The notes beneath the pieces were generated by a model that made no database searches, had not been told where the DNA came from, and worked only from the letters and a program-made list of their open reading frames with translations. A DNA stretch of 64,000 nt from CAVYXK01 sp963708245 (lineage in GTDB: Bacteria; Pseudomonadota; Alphaproteobacteria; Acetobacterales; Acetobacteraceae). Shown piece by piece: positions 17,377-25,140 of this stretch. The DNA lies in the NCBI GenBank assembly GCA_963708245.1, contig OY970201.1, positions 3,162,001-3,226,000 of the forward strand. The letters run 5' to 3'. Each line of letters opens with the position of its first letter. Position 1 is the first letter of the stretch. The position numbers and the translations under genes were made by a program.

Positions 17377-17699
17377 AGATCGAGGCCGTCCTTGCGTAGC
17401 TCGTGCATGAAGCCGGTGCGTTCGCGATAGGCCCCGGCAGGAAACGGCGTGGCGGAAATGACCGCGCCCGTGGCGAAAAGAATATCGGTGCTGACAGCGG
17501 CAAGGCGCGCGCTCTCGTCTGTGAAGGTGCCCGCGTCCTTGAGGAAAACGGCGATGTCGTAATCGGAATCCGGTTTCGCATCGCCGCGCGCTCGGGAGCC
17601 GAACAAAACGACGCGCTCAACCCGGTCGCCGTAGATTTCAGTTACGGCGGCGCGGAAGCGGGTCAGCACAGGGTCGTTGATCGGTTTTTCCGGCTCCAT
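17373..17699 (-). CDS. mntA: Minimal nucleotidyltransferase, MntA-type antitoxin
   Basis: A 108-residue MNT-fold protein with the nucleotidyltransferase signature VVLFGSRARGDAKPDSDYD: Gly34-Ser35 and the metal-binding Asp46 and Asp48. In MntA/HepT modules the MNT protein inactivates the HEPN RNase toxin by adding AMP to it. Here the coupled HEPN gene has been cut after 12 codons, so the antitoxin is an orphan. The start MEPEKPINDP at 17699 has no Shine-Dalgarno but lies six bases from a TATAAT box, implying a leaderless mRNA. Confidence 0.85.
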   Translation of the reverse strand: MEPEKPINDPVLTRFRAAVTEIYGDRVERVVLFGSRARGDAKPDSDYDIAVFLKDAGTFTDESARLAAVSTDILFATGAVISATPFPAGAYRERTGFMHELRKDGLDL

Positions 17700-17705
17700 G
17701 CAGCC

Positions 17706-17732
17706 ATTATAGCACACGGCAACGTGCTGCAA
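17706..17732 (-). promoter_or_regulatory. Extended -10 promoter of the mntA gene
   Basis: On the minus strand, TATAAT (17706-17711) is preceded by TGC, an extended -10, and by TTGCAG (17727-17732) 15 bases upstream as a weak -35. The ATG of mntA starts six bases after the box. The 15-base spacer carries an imperfect palindrome, GCACGTTGCCGTGTGC, which could be an autoregulatory operator; that is inference. Confidence 0.5.
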
Positions 17733-18167
17733 AATCGTTGCGTTAATGTTGGTTTTTAGGGCCGCGCTGTGCTATGCCGCGCGCGGCTGGCCTGCGTAGA
17801 GGGCCTATGGCCCGCCAGCCTCCGCCAGGGCGAAATGCAGGATGGGCTGCCGCTGCGGGGTTTCCGGTTATCCCGACACACAAAAACCGGGCCTATCTGG
17901 GTGCAGTTCCGCTTTGATGATCGCCTTCCGACTAGCTGCAGGGCGTTTTCTCATAGGGGCGGATCGCCGCGAAGCCGGTTGAAGCGGTGACGGTGATCGC
18001 CCGCTCGGTTGGGTACTGTGGCGTCGTCGTCCGGCATGGTGATTGCGATTGCAACATGCCGCCGGAGTGCCGTAGAACGAGCCTTATGGAAAGTCACTGC
18101 CTGGGTAGTTGCTTGCGGATATACCGTGATCGGGCGCCCGTTCTCCTTCCAATAAGTGGCGCATAGC
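17733..18167. other. Gene-free stretch upstream of the toxin-antitoxin remnant
   Basis: No frame in these 435 bases is supported by a ribosome site or recognisable residues. The half near 18100-18167 is richer in A and T than the rest. I see no tRNA, IS end or clear terminator. Confidence 0.4.
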
Positions 18168-18335
18168 TTATGGGTTCTTTAGGAATCTCAAATAGAACGC
18201 TGCGAACACCAAGACAATGCCGATGTTCACTATCAACCGCTCCCAGAATCAATTCTTAAAGAACAGCAAATCTACACTAACGACAACGGCAATCAACACC
18301 ACAATGTAAAGCACGACAGACATGTGCCTTGTCAT
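18168..18335 (-). pseudogene. Two-helix small membrane protein with an in-frame stop
   Basis: The start at 18335 has GGAGG upstream. It reads MTRHMSVVLYIVVLIAVVV then SVDLLFFKN, a TGA, and in the same frame FWERLIVNIGIVLVFAAFYL then RFLKNP. The two halves make one natural two-transmembrane protein of about 55 residues in which one codon, probably CGA (Arg), has become TGA. The second helix cannot be made unless the stop is read through. It overlaps the preceding gene by ATGA. Confidence 0.6.
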
Positions 18336-18601
18336 TTCAATCCTCCGTTCAAATATATCAACCGACATTTCCCAGATAGGCTACCGATCCACACCTTATC
18401 GGAACCAAAATAGCCGGATTCGGGCTCAACTGGTAACGCGGAATGGCCTGACAACGGCATCAATCGACATGTTATGCTAAAACTGTTGCAGTGGCGTTCC
18501 GCGCGCATGCGTTCAACGGCATCGAGGGCCGCGCGCAGTGGTTCCGAAAGCTCAGTGTCGAGTAGCGGTTTCTTGGTGCGGCGCTTGCGCAGGAAAGGCA
18601 T
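18332..18601 (-). CDS. Small basic protein of unknown function
   Basis: An 89-residue protein that I do not recognise. It starts MPFLRKRRTKKPLLD with a strong AAGGAG nine bases upstream, which decides the start. The first 40 residues are basic and helical (SEPLRAALDAVERMRAERH); the second half (GSDKVWIGSLSGKCRLIYL) looks less regular and could be a shifted tail. It overlaps the small membrane-protein gene downstream by four bases and follows another broken one, so it belongs to a small three-gene unit. Confidence 0.5.
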   Translation of the reverse strand: MPFLRKRRTKKPLLDTELSEPLRAALDAVERMRAERHCNSFSITCRLMPLSGHSALPVEPESGYFGSDKVWIGSLSGKCRLIYLNGGLK

Positions 18602-18609
18602 GGTTCTCC

Positions 18610-18750
18610 TTACAGCCAGAAAACCGTGTCCCGTTCGGGATCGTCCGTCTTCTGTGCGGTCTTGTGTGCGTGTGCCGCGCCAAGCAGAACGGCGGCGACG
18701 GTAGCGATAATCAGGACGGCGAGGGCGAAGTAAGCCGCGGTTTTCCGTTT
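18610..18750 (-). pseudogene. Small single-helix membrane protein lacking a start codon
   Basis: In-frame codons read KRKTAAYFALAVLIIATVAA then VLLGAAHAHKTAQKTDDPER and DTVFWL before a stop, a tidy 46-residue one-helix protein. Immediately before the first Lys the frame has TAG in the string ATATAGAAACGG. Removing one A would give ATG AAA CGG, so a single insertion probably destroyed the start. Its stop is only nine bases from the start of the next gene. Confidence 0.45.
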
Positions 18751-18805
18751 CTATATCTTGTGTTTTTGCGTTCGGATCGAGCGGCAAGGATTGTCGCACA
18801 ATATT

Positions 18806-18916
18806 ATACCAAGCGCCTTTGATGTTGACCCTTGCATGGCGAAAGGCGGCGGAATGCGCTTCGCTTTTCCGCCCTACCGGAGCGCATGGCGAGTCAACTG
18901 CAGGGGCGGTTGGTAT
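18806..18916. repeat. 111-bp MITE-like dispersed repeat, copy 1
   Basis: Almost identical to 31963-32073. It is bounded by ATACCAAGCGCC and the complement of ATACCAACCGCC, an 11-of-12 terminal inverted repeat. The centre contains GGCGGAATGCGCTTCGC and TTTTCCGCCCTAC, a palindromic REP-like core also found at 39317-39393. It contains no gene. The flanks are AT-rich. Confidence 0.8.
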
Positions 18917-19081
18917 TATATTATCGCAAGAACTTCCTGCGACCTTGCATGCGTTCCAGACCGGTTTGAATCACCGACCGTCTGTACCCGACGAAGAATC
19001 ATTTTGTCAGCGTTGCATTCCCAGGAGTCAATCGACCGGCTCTTTATCGAGGCGCAAGGCCATGACGGTGTCGCCTCGGGA

Positions 19082-19492
19082 TCAGGCGTCGATACGCGCC
19101 TCGGCGTAGCCGCGGACGACCTCTTTCCCGTCCTGGTTCGTGGTCACGACTTCCAGCTCGACGAGCCCGTCCTTGATCGCCGTGACGGTCGCCTTCGCAT
19201 CCAGCGTGTCGCCGGGCCACACTTGGTTGGTGAAGCGGACGCCGAACTTGGTCAGCCTGCCGTCCCCGACGTAGTTCGTCAGCATCTTGCCGGTCAGGCC
19301 CATGGTCAGCATCCCATGCGCGAACACGCTGGGATAGCCGGCGGCTTTCGTGGTGTACATTTCATCAGTGTGGATCGGGTTGTAATCACCCGACGCCCCC
19401 GCGTACTGCACGATCTGCGTCCGCGAGAGATTGTCCACCACACGCTCGGTATGGCTGTCGCCGACCTTGAGCTCGCTTGCTTTCAACGCCAT
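19082..19492 (-). CDS. MaoC-family dehydratase, hot-dog subunit
   Basis: A 136-residue hot-dog protein with the hydratase 2 motif: YAGASGDYNPIHTDEMYTT carries the catalytic Asp and His, and VFAHGMLTMGLTGKML follows. It hydrates or dehydrates an acyl thioester. It starts 11 bases after the FAS1-type partner gene, and the pair resembles two-gene R-specific hydratases in which the partner supplies the lipid tunnel and this one the catalytic residues. The acyl substrate is unknown; no beta-oxidation genes are next to it. Confidence 0.87.
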   Translation of the reverse strand: MALKASELKVGDSHTERVVDNLSRTQIVQYAGASGDYNPIHTDEMYTTKAAGYPSVFAHGMLTMGLTGKMLTNYVGDGRLTKFGVRFTNQVWPGDTLDAKATVTAIKDGLVELEVVTTNQDGKEVVRGYAEARIDA

Positions 19493-19503
19493 TACCGCCC
19501 CCT

Positions 19504-19983
19504 TCAGCCCTGATCCACGGGCCGTTCCGTGGTGACACCAACGCTGCGTGCGGTGACGACCAGCGCACCGGTCTGGTCGCGATACTCGGTGATGCGCTCG
19601 CGAAACATCAGCTTGCCGGCGCGCTTGCTCTCCCGCTCCCAAGTCTTTCCTTCCTTGGTCTCCACCGTCAGCACGTCGCCCGGGCGCAGAGGGCGATGAT
19701 ATTCGAAATGCTGCTCGGCATGGAGTCCGCCGGTGGACTCCGGCTTCTCCACGCCGGACGGCGTCTTGCCGGAGCCGAACCACGGTTCACCCGGCTTCGG
19801 CCGCAGGTGGTAGGCGGGGTCGAACTGTGCGACCGCCTGCGGGAAGGTGGGCGGCGCGATGATGCCGCCCACCTCGGTCCGCTGTGCGGCGGCTGGGTCG
19901 TGATAGACGGGATTGGTGTCGCCTACGGCACGGGCGAACATCATGATGTGGGACGCTTCGACGGGAAATCTGATCGTCACCAC
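19504..19983 (-). CDS. MaoC/FAS1-type dehydratase N-terminal-domain protein
   Basis: A 159-residue hot-dog protein of the FAS1-like dehydratase family. Typical segments are SHIMMFARAVGDTNPVYHD at the start, GGIIAPPTFPQAVAQFDPAY and HAEQHFEYHRPLRPGDVLTV. It lacks the complete catalytic Asp-His pair of the short partner downstream, so the active enzyme is expected to be a heterodimer. The two genes form one transcription unit. In actinobacteria the comparable pairs act in fatty-acid elongation; the role here is inference. Confidence 0.82.
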   Translation of the reverse strand: MVTIRFPVEASHIMMFARAVGDTNPVYHDPAAAQRTEVGGIIAPPTFPQAVAQFDPAYHLRPKPGEPWFGSGKTPSGVEKPESTGGLHAEQHFEYHRPLRPGDVLTVETKEGKTWERESKRAGKLMFRERITEYRDQTGALVVTARSVGVTTERPVDQG

Positions 19984-20060
19984 GGTCTCCTCCAGCGCGC
20001 TCGTATGAACGCGGGTAGCGTATCAGCCCCCTGGCCGCTGGAATAGCCACCGACGATGTC

Positions 20061-20086
20061 CGCCTCTCCCGCAAGCGGGAGAGGCG
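20061..20086. repeat. Intergenic hairpin of a dispersed family
   Basis: CGCCTCTCCCGC and its exact complement flank AA, a 12-bp perfect arm. Related hairpins with CTCTCCCGC arms occur at 61908, with variants at 49188 and 59936, always between genes. It lies just past the stop at 20118 and may terminate transcription, though no T-run follows. Confidence 0.6.
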
Positions 20087-20117
20087 GATTCGCGCCCGCC
20101 TTTCGTGCTCGCGTGCG

Positions 20118-20660
20118 CTACTGGGTCGGCGGCATCGCCGGCCCACCGGCCGCCGTCATTTGGTCAGTCATAGGGATGGTCTGCTGGATCAGTGCCATTG
20201 CCTGGCCGTTATCGTGTGCGGCCAGCGCCTGCAGGGCCGCGTTCACGTTGTGCACTGCGGGGCTCTGGTCAGGTTCGTTGACCGCGCCTTGAGGCACCGA
20301 CCTGTCGAGCAACGCGGTCTCGGCGTTCTCCAGCGCCTCCTGCGCCTCGCCTGTCCGATTGGCGGCGAGCGCGGACTGCGCCGCCTGCAGATAAGCCGAC
20401 GGGCTGGCGTTCGGTCCAACCGGCGGTTGCGGCAGAGCCGGTGCGATGACCGAGCGGGTGTCGTAGGAATTGATGTTGCTGGCGCTGCGCGACAGCGGCT
20501 CTACGCTCGGCAGATCGGGCAGACCGGTTACCACCTTCCCCGGACCGGTGACCACGACCCGCGGGGGCGGTGCGGTCCCCGTGGAGTAGCTGGTCTGCGC
20601 AAAGGCGGGGGCCGCCGCGATCACCGCCAGAGCGGTGAACGCCAAAAGCTGGGATCGCAT
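20118..20660 (-). CDS. Exported protein of unknown function
   Basis: A 180-residue protein with a clear signal peptide (SQLLAFTALAVIAAAPAFAQ, cleavage after AFA-Q). The mature part has a Pro/Val-rich linker and an alpha-helical region with TPR-like spacing, AYLQAAQSALAANRTGEAQE then ALENAETALLDR and NVNAALQALAAHDNGQAMAL. I cannot name a family. It sits downstream of the lipid A fatty-acid operon in the same direction but is separated by 108 bases, so it may be independent. Confidence 0.75.
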   Translation of the reverse strand: MRSQLLAFTALAVIAAAPAFAQTSYSTGTAPPPRVVVTGPGKVVTGLPDLPSVEPLSRSASNINSYDTRSVIAPALPQPPVGPNASPSAYLQAAQSALAANRTGEAQEALENAETALLDRSVPQGAVNEPDQSPAVHNVNAALQALAAHDNGQAMALIQQTIPMTDQMTAAGGPAMPPTQ

Positions 20661-20768
20661 GATGCCGGGCTCCTTTTGCCGGAATGGGTGAGGAACAGTA
20701 GCTAGTCACGGCAGCAACGAGCCTCATCCCGTGGTCGCTCTGGATTCGCGGAAAGTTGAATACCGGGC

Positions 20769-21653
20769 TCACCGCCAGCGGCGATGGAACCACAGCCACT
20801 GCTCCGGATGATCGCGAATCCAGCCTTCCACAATGCCGGTGATCATTTGGGTCGCCGCGATCACATCGACGCGCCCGCTCGCGTCTCGCGGCATCGCGAG
20901 CGGCCCGACTCCGCTCAGCCGGAATCGTCCTAGGGGCAAGCGGATCACCCGGACGCCGACCACCGGGCATTCGAACTGGCGGGCGAGCCGGGCAATGGTC
21001 GGGTTCGCTTTGCAGCGCCGGCCGAAGAACGTCACATCCACGCCGCGGGAGAAATGCTGATCGACCAGCATGCCAAGGTGCTCGCCGCGATCGAGTGCTG
21101 CGGCCATTTCTAGCACCGCCTCGGGTCGGGTGCGGATCAGCCGGCCCATCAGCGGCGCGCGAATGCGGGCGATCTCGGCCGCTGTGGCGGGGTTGTTGGG
21201 CATACGATAGACCACCGCCGACGGCATTCCGTGCGCCGTCGCCATCACTGGCGGCAGCTCCCAGTTGCCGAGATGGGCGGTGAAGCAGAGCGCCGGCTTG
21301 CCGTCGTTCAGCATCTCCAGGAACAGCGCCGCGTCGTCGGTGACGATGCGCCCGCTGTTGGGATGCGCCGGATCGTAATCCCACAGCCGGCCGAGATGCA
21401 CGTATTCGCCGGCCACTCGCCCCAGGTTCTCCCACGCACCCCGCAGGGTCGCCTCGATCCATCCGGGGTCTTTATCTGGGTAGGCGGCACGCAGATTAGC
21501 CCGACCGATGCCATGGGCGGGCAGCATCGGCCCCAGCCGGCGCGCGGCCGCGCCGCAGAGATCGGACGCCCGGTCCGGGTCGATGCTCGCCAGACCACGC
21601 AAACCCAGGGATGTCAGGCCGCCGAGCAGCCGATCGCTCAGCCGGGCCCGCAT
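20769..21653 (-). CDS. lpxXL: Lipid A late acyltransferase of the very-long-chain fatty-acid operon
   Basis: A 294-residue LpxL/LpxM-family acyltransferase. The catalytic motif is HLGNWE, His127 and Glu132, and GMLVDQHFSRGVDVTFFGR near residue 194 matches the second conserved block. It should move a 27-hydroxyoctacosanoyl-type chain from AcpXL onto lipid A at the inner membrane. It is the last gene of six, five bases after adh, in exactly the order known for rhizobial acpXL-lpxXL operons. The chain length and acceptor position are inferred from the operon, not from the sequence. Confidence 0.88.
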   Translation of the reverse strand: MRARLSDRLLGGLTSLGLRGLASIDPDRASDLCGAAARRLGPMLPAHGIGRANLRAAYPDKDPGWIEATLRGAWENLGRVAGEYVHLGRLWDYDPAHPNSGRIVTDDAALFLEMLNDGKPALCFTAHLGNWELPPVMATAHGMPSAVVYRMPNNPATAAEIARIRAPLMGRLIRTRPEAVLEMAAALDRGEHLGMLVDQHFSRGVDVTFFGRRCKANPTIARLARQFECPVVGVRVIRLPLGRFRLSGVGPLAMPRDASGRVDVIAATQMITGIVEGWIRDHPEQWLWFHRRWR

Positions 21654-21658
21654 CGGCG

Positions 21659-22681
21659 TCAGATGGTGACGAGAATCTTGCCGAACACGTCGCGCCCCTC
21701 CAGCCGATCCAACCCGGTGCGGAACGCGTCGAGGTCGTACACCGTGTCGATAACCGGGCGCACACCGGCTGCGATACGGGCCAGTGCTCGCGACAGCGCG
21801 CTCAGTGGTGCGCCGAACGAGCCGATGATCCGATACTGCTGCTGGAAGAGCTGCATCAGGTTGAGACTGGCGGATGGTCCTGACGTTGCGCCGCATGTGA
21901 CCAGGCGCCCGCCGCGCCGCAGCGACAACAGTGAGCCGTTCCACGTGTCGGCCCCGACGTGCTCGAACACGACATCGACGCCGCGCTTGGCGGTGAGCTT
22001 GCGTACCACGCCCTCGAAGCGGTCCTCGCGGTAGTTGATCACGTGGTCGGCGCCGAGTGCGCGCGCCTTGGCGGCTTTTGCCTCGCTGCCAACCGTGGTG
22101 ATTACCGTGCAGCCGAGCGATTTGGCGATGCGGATGGCGATGCTGCCAATACCGGATCCGCCGGCATGCACCAGAATCCACTCTCCGGGTTCGAGCCGTG
22201 CGTTGTTGAACAGCATGTGCTCGACGGTGGAATACGCTACAGCAACGCACGCGGCATCCTCGGTCGAAACCGCATCCGGCACCTTGACCATCAGGCGCGC
22301 CGGGTGATTGACGCGCTCCTGGGCGAAGCCATCGATGTGGAAGCCACGCACGCCGGAGGGGTTTTCGCACAGGTTCTCCTGCGCCGCCCGGCAGAACCGG
22401 CACGTACCGCAAACGATCGCCGCGTAGGGCACCACGCGGTCACCCGGCGCGAAGCCGCTTGCGCCGTCGCCGAGTGCCACCACCTCGCCGACTGCCTCGG
22501 CACCCACCGCGAGCGGGAACTGCCGTTTCGCGAACGCCATCCCACGATAGCCCCACACGTCGATGTGGTTCAGCGAGATCTGGCGGATGCGAAGCTGCAC
22601 CTCGCCTGCCGCCGGTGCAGGCGGTGGGTCGATGTCGTGCAGGACGATCTCGCGATCACCGAGGAGTTGGAGTGCGCGCAT
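21659..22681 (-). CDS. Zinc-type alcohol dehydrogenase-like protein of the lipid A operon
   Basis: A 340-residue MDR-family oxidoreductase. The structural zinc cysteines are present (CGTCRFCRAAQENLC, C91, C94, C97, C105) and so is the nucleotide-binding HAGGSGIGSIAIRIAK. The catalytic zinc residues are replaced (LNHIDVW and GAEAVGEV instead of Cys and GHE), so it behaves like a quinone-reductase-type enzyme, plausibly the enoyl reductase of chain elongation. It corresponds by position to adh2XL of rhizobial very-long-chain operons. It starts with a TGATG overlap on the ketosynthase stop. Confidence 0.85.
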   Translation of the reverse strand: MRALQLLGDREIVLHDIDPPPAPAAGEVQLRIRQISLNHIDVWGYRGMAFAKRQFPLAVGAEAVGEVVALGDGASGFAPGDRVVPYAAIVCGTCRFCRAAQENLCENPSGVRGFHIDGFAQERVNHPARLMVKVPDAVSTEDAACVAVAYSTVEHMLFNNARLEPGEWILVHAGGSGIGSIAIRIAKSLGCTVITTVGSEAKAAKARALGADHVINYREDRFEGVVRKLTAKRGVDVVFEHVGADTWNGSLLSLRRGGRLVTCGATSGPSASLNLMQLFQQQYRIIGSFGAPLSALSRALARIAAGVRPVIDTVYDLDAFRTGLDRLEGRDVFGKILVTI

Positions 22682-23955
22682 CAGGCCGGTGGCGCTCCGA
22701 ACACCAGGCTGACGTTCTGCCCGCCGAACCCGAACGAGTTGGAGAGCGCATGCGCTACGCGCGCCGGCCGCGCGACATTCGGCACGCAATCGACCGGCAA
22801 AGCAGGGTCCGGCGTTTCATAGTTGATCGTCGGCGGCAATATGCCCTCGCGCAGGGTCAGCACGGTGAACGCCGCCTCGATCGCACCCGCCGCCGACAAT
22901 GTGTGACCGATCATTGATTTGTTGGACGAAATTGGTAGCGACGAAGCTCGTGCGCCAAACACCATCGATACCCCGAGCCACTCCATCTTGTCGTTTTCCG
23001 GTGTACCGGTGCCGTGTGCGTTGATATAGCCGATGTCATCCGGTTGCAGCCCGGCGTCGGCGATCGCCTCGGCCATGCAGGCGATGATCGGCTTGCCGTC
23101 GGGCGACGATCGAGTCCGATGAAACGAATCGGCCCTCTCGCCGCAGCCTTCGAGCACGCCGAGGATCTCCGCGCCGCGTGCTCGCGCATGGGCGAGGCTC
23201 TCCAAAACCAGCGCTGCCGCGCCCTCGGCCATCACAAAGCCGTCGCGGTCCTTGCTGAACGGTCTCGCTGCCGCGGCGGGAGGTTCGTTGCGGCTCGATA
23301 GCGCGGAGAGCAGCGAAAAGCGGATCAGCGCCTCGGGGTTCACTGAACCATCGGTGCCGATGCAAAGCGCCGCCCCGGTCTCGCCACGGCGGATCGCCTC
23401 CAGCCCGAGCTGGAGCGCTGTCGCGCCGGATGCACATGCTGTCGAAGTCTCGATCGGCGAGCCTTTGGTGCCAAACCGCTCGGCCAGCGTCTCCGCCACG
23501 GAGCGGAACAGGAAACGCCAGTAGTACCCGCCGAAATCGCCACTGGAGGCGGCGCGCAACAGGTCTGCATAGGTCACCGGCGCCGCGCCGGATGCGGCGG
23601 CGATCGCTTGGCGCTGCGGCCACCCCATCTCGACCGGCGCGAGTGCCAGGAAGAGCGGTCCCGGAAAATCGTCCTCCGCAATGCCTGAGGCCACGATCGC
23701 CTCCTCCGCGGCCAGCGCCGCCATCGTCTCGGTAAGCGCCGCCGAGGATGGGTCGGCTAGCGACAGGTAGTCCACTGTTCCAGCAATCGTTGTCCGCAGC
23801 CCCGCAAGCGGAAAGCGGCTGATGCGCCGAATGCCGGATTCGCCCGCGATCAGCCGCTGCCAGTTCTCCGCCACGCCCTGGCCGAGCGAGGTCAACATCC
23901 CGAGCCCGGTGACGACAATCACCGGCCGGCCGGCGCGATCCAGCTCCGCTGCCAT
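22681..23955 (-). CDS. fabF1XL: Beta-ketoacyl-ACP synthase, catalytically complete (fabF1-type)
   Basis: A 424-residue FabF-type condensing enzyme. The nucleophile lies in ETSTACASG (Cys174), and the two histidines in NAHGTGTPENDKME (His314) and SNKSMIGHTLSAAG (His351, with Lys346). The C-terminus ALSNSFGFGGQNVSLVF is standard. It would elongate acyl-AcpXL toward C26-C28. It lies three bases after the second, Cys-less synthase gene, so the two are probably partners, like the KS/CLF pairs of type II polyketide systems. The exact chain length is inferred from the operon. Confidence 0.9.
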   Translation of the reverse strand: MAAELDRAGRPVIVVTGLGMLTSLGQGVAENWQRLIAGESGIRRISRFPLAGLRTTIAGTVDYLSLADPSSAALTETMAALAAEEAIVASGIAEDDFPGPLFLALAPVEMGWPQRQAIAAASGAAPVTYADLLRAASSGDFGGYYWRFLFRSVAETLAERFGTKGSPIETSTACASGATALQLGLEAIRRGETGAALCIGTDGSVNPEALIRFSLLSALSSRNEPPAAAARPFSKDRDGFVMAEGAAALVLESLAHARARGAEILGVLEGCGERADSFHRTRSSPDGKPIIACMAEAIADAGLQPDDIGYINAHGTGTPENDKMEWLGVSMVFGARASSLPISSNKSMIGHTLSAAGAIEAAFTVLTLREGILPPTINYETPDPALPVDCVPNVARPARVAHALSNSFGFGGQNVSLVFGAPPA

Positions 23956-23958
23956 GCG

Positions 23959-25140
23959 CTATGCCTCGGTCACCAGGGCGAGCGCCTCGCCGCGCCAATG
24001 CCCCCAACCTGTTACCAGCGCTTGGCGCAGTGGTGCGTCCATTGTCGCTTCGGCCGGCTCCAGCGGCGGGAACAGCCTGCCATCGGCGACCGCCATCGCC
24101 GCCAGCGCCACCGCGGCGGGAAAGGACGGCTCGACGGAGTGGCCGAGCGCCGTTGCTGCAGCCCGCACAGGCACGCCTATCCCAGCAAGAAATGCTCGCT
24201 CCTCCACGATGGCGGGCGCGGCACCAGACGTTGCACTCATCACTGCCATCGCACGGAGATCGATCAGCCCACGCATCGCCTGGAGCTGGCGCGCAGCATT
24301 GGCCGTTGCCTCACCGGGGCGCCGGCGGCACCGATTCGTGCCGATCGCCGCGATGCAGGCGAGGGCAGTAGCGCTTCGCGACTTGGCATGCGTACAACTC
24401 TCGATCACCAGGAAGCAGCCGAGCGACCCGAGCACCATCCCGCCGCCTTCCGCCTGCCTCGCCCAAACCGGCGCGTAGGGCCCTTTCCACAGCGTCCGGC
24501 CCATCTCGCAGTGGAGCAGGACCTCCGGTCGTTGCGCGTTGTTGGAGCCGCCAACCAGGAACAAGTCCCCCTGTCCCGCCGCAATCCTCGCACACGCGAT
24601 GCGCACTGCATCGGCGCCGGCCAACTCCTCGCCCATGAAGGTGCGCGAGGACCCAACCACTCCGTGCACGATCGAGATGTTCCCTGCCAGCAGGTTCGAA
24701 AGCTGGGCGAGGAACAGTGTCGGGCGCAGCTCGCTCATTAGCCGTTCGTTGAGAAAGGCGCCCGGGTCGGGTGCGGACGGAAGCGCCGAGAGGATCGCCT
24801 CATCCACCGCTGGATCGCGCTCACCGCCACCGGCGGCGACGATCATCTCCATACGCGACAGCAGTGCCGTGTCGCCCTTCACACCGGCCAATTCCAGAGC
24901 CAGCCCGGCGGCATAGGTGCCGATCCGCTGCCACGGCTCCATCTGGCGCTGGTCGCCGCGCTTGGGGATCTGGCGGTCGAACTCGACGGCTGCAAGCGGA
25001 TGAACCGGGAACGGGGCGAAGCTCGTCTCATCGACCACAGGGGCGAATTGGCGGAGTGAGCGGCGATGGACATCGAGCCCTTCGCCGAGGCACGACACCA
25101 ACCCGATCCCGGTGATCAGCGCGTCGCGCTCACGCGCCAT
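23959..25140 (-). CDS. fabF2XL: Ketosynthase-like protein lacking the active-site Cys (fabF2-type)
   Basis: A 393-residue thiolase-fold protein aligned with FabF throughout (ITGIGLVSCLGEGLDVHRRS at the start). Where FabF has TACASG it has SSRTFMG, so Cys is replaced by Arg166, and the first His motif NAHGTG is replaced by SATSGAA; the second, GHSVEPSFPA, keeps its His. It should therefore not condense on its own and probably pairs with fabF1 as a chain-length-factor-like subunit. The start at 25140 overlaps the fabZ gene by 11 bases. Confidence 0.85.
   Translation of the reverse strand: MARERDALITGIGLVSCLGEGLDVHRRSLRQFAPVVDETSFAPFPVHPLAAVEFDRQIPKRGDQRQMEPWQRIGTYAAGLALELAGVKGDTALLSRMEMIVAAGGGERDPAVDEAILSALPSAPDPGAFLNERLMSELRPTLFLAQLSNLLAGNISIVHGVVGSSRTFMGEELAGADAVRIACARIAAGQGDLFLVGGSNNAQRPEVLLHCEMGRTLWKGPYAPVWARQAEGGGMVLGSLGCFLVIESCTHAKSRSATALACIAAIGTNRCRRRPGEATANAARQLQAMRGLIDLRAMAVMSATSGAAPAIVEERAFLAGIGVPVRAAATALGHSVEPSFPAAVALAAMAVADGRLFPPLEPAEATMDAPLRQALVTGWGHWRGEALALVTEA

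Noticed and set aside
20087..20117. The hairpin at 20061 as a classic intrinsic terminator
   Set aside because: No T-run follows on either strand, so it is listed as a repeat.
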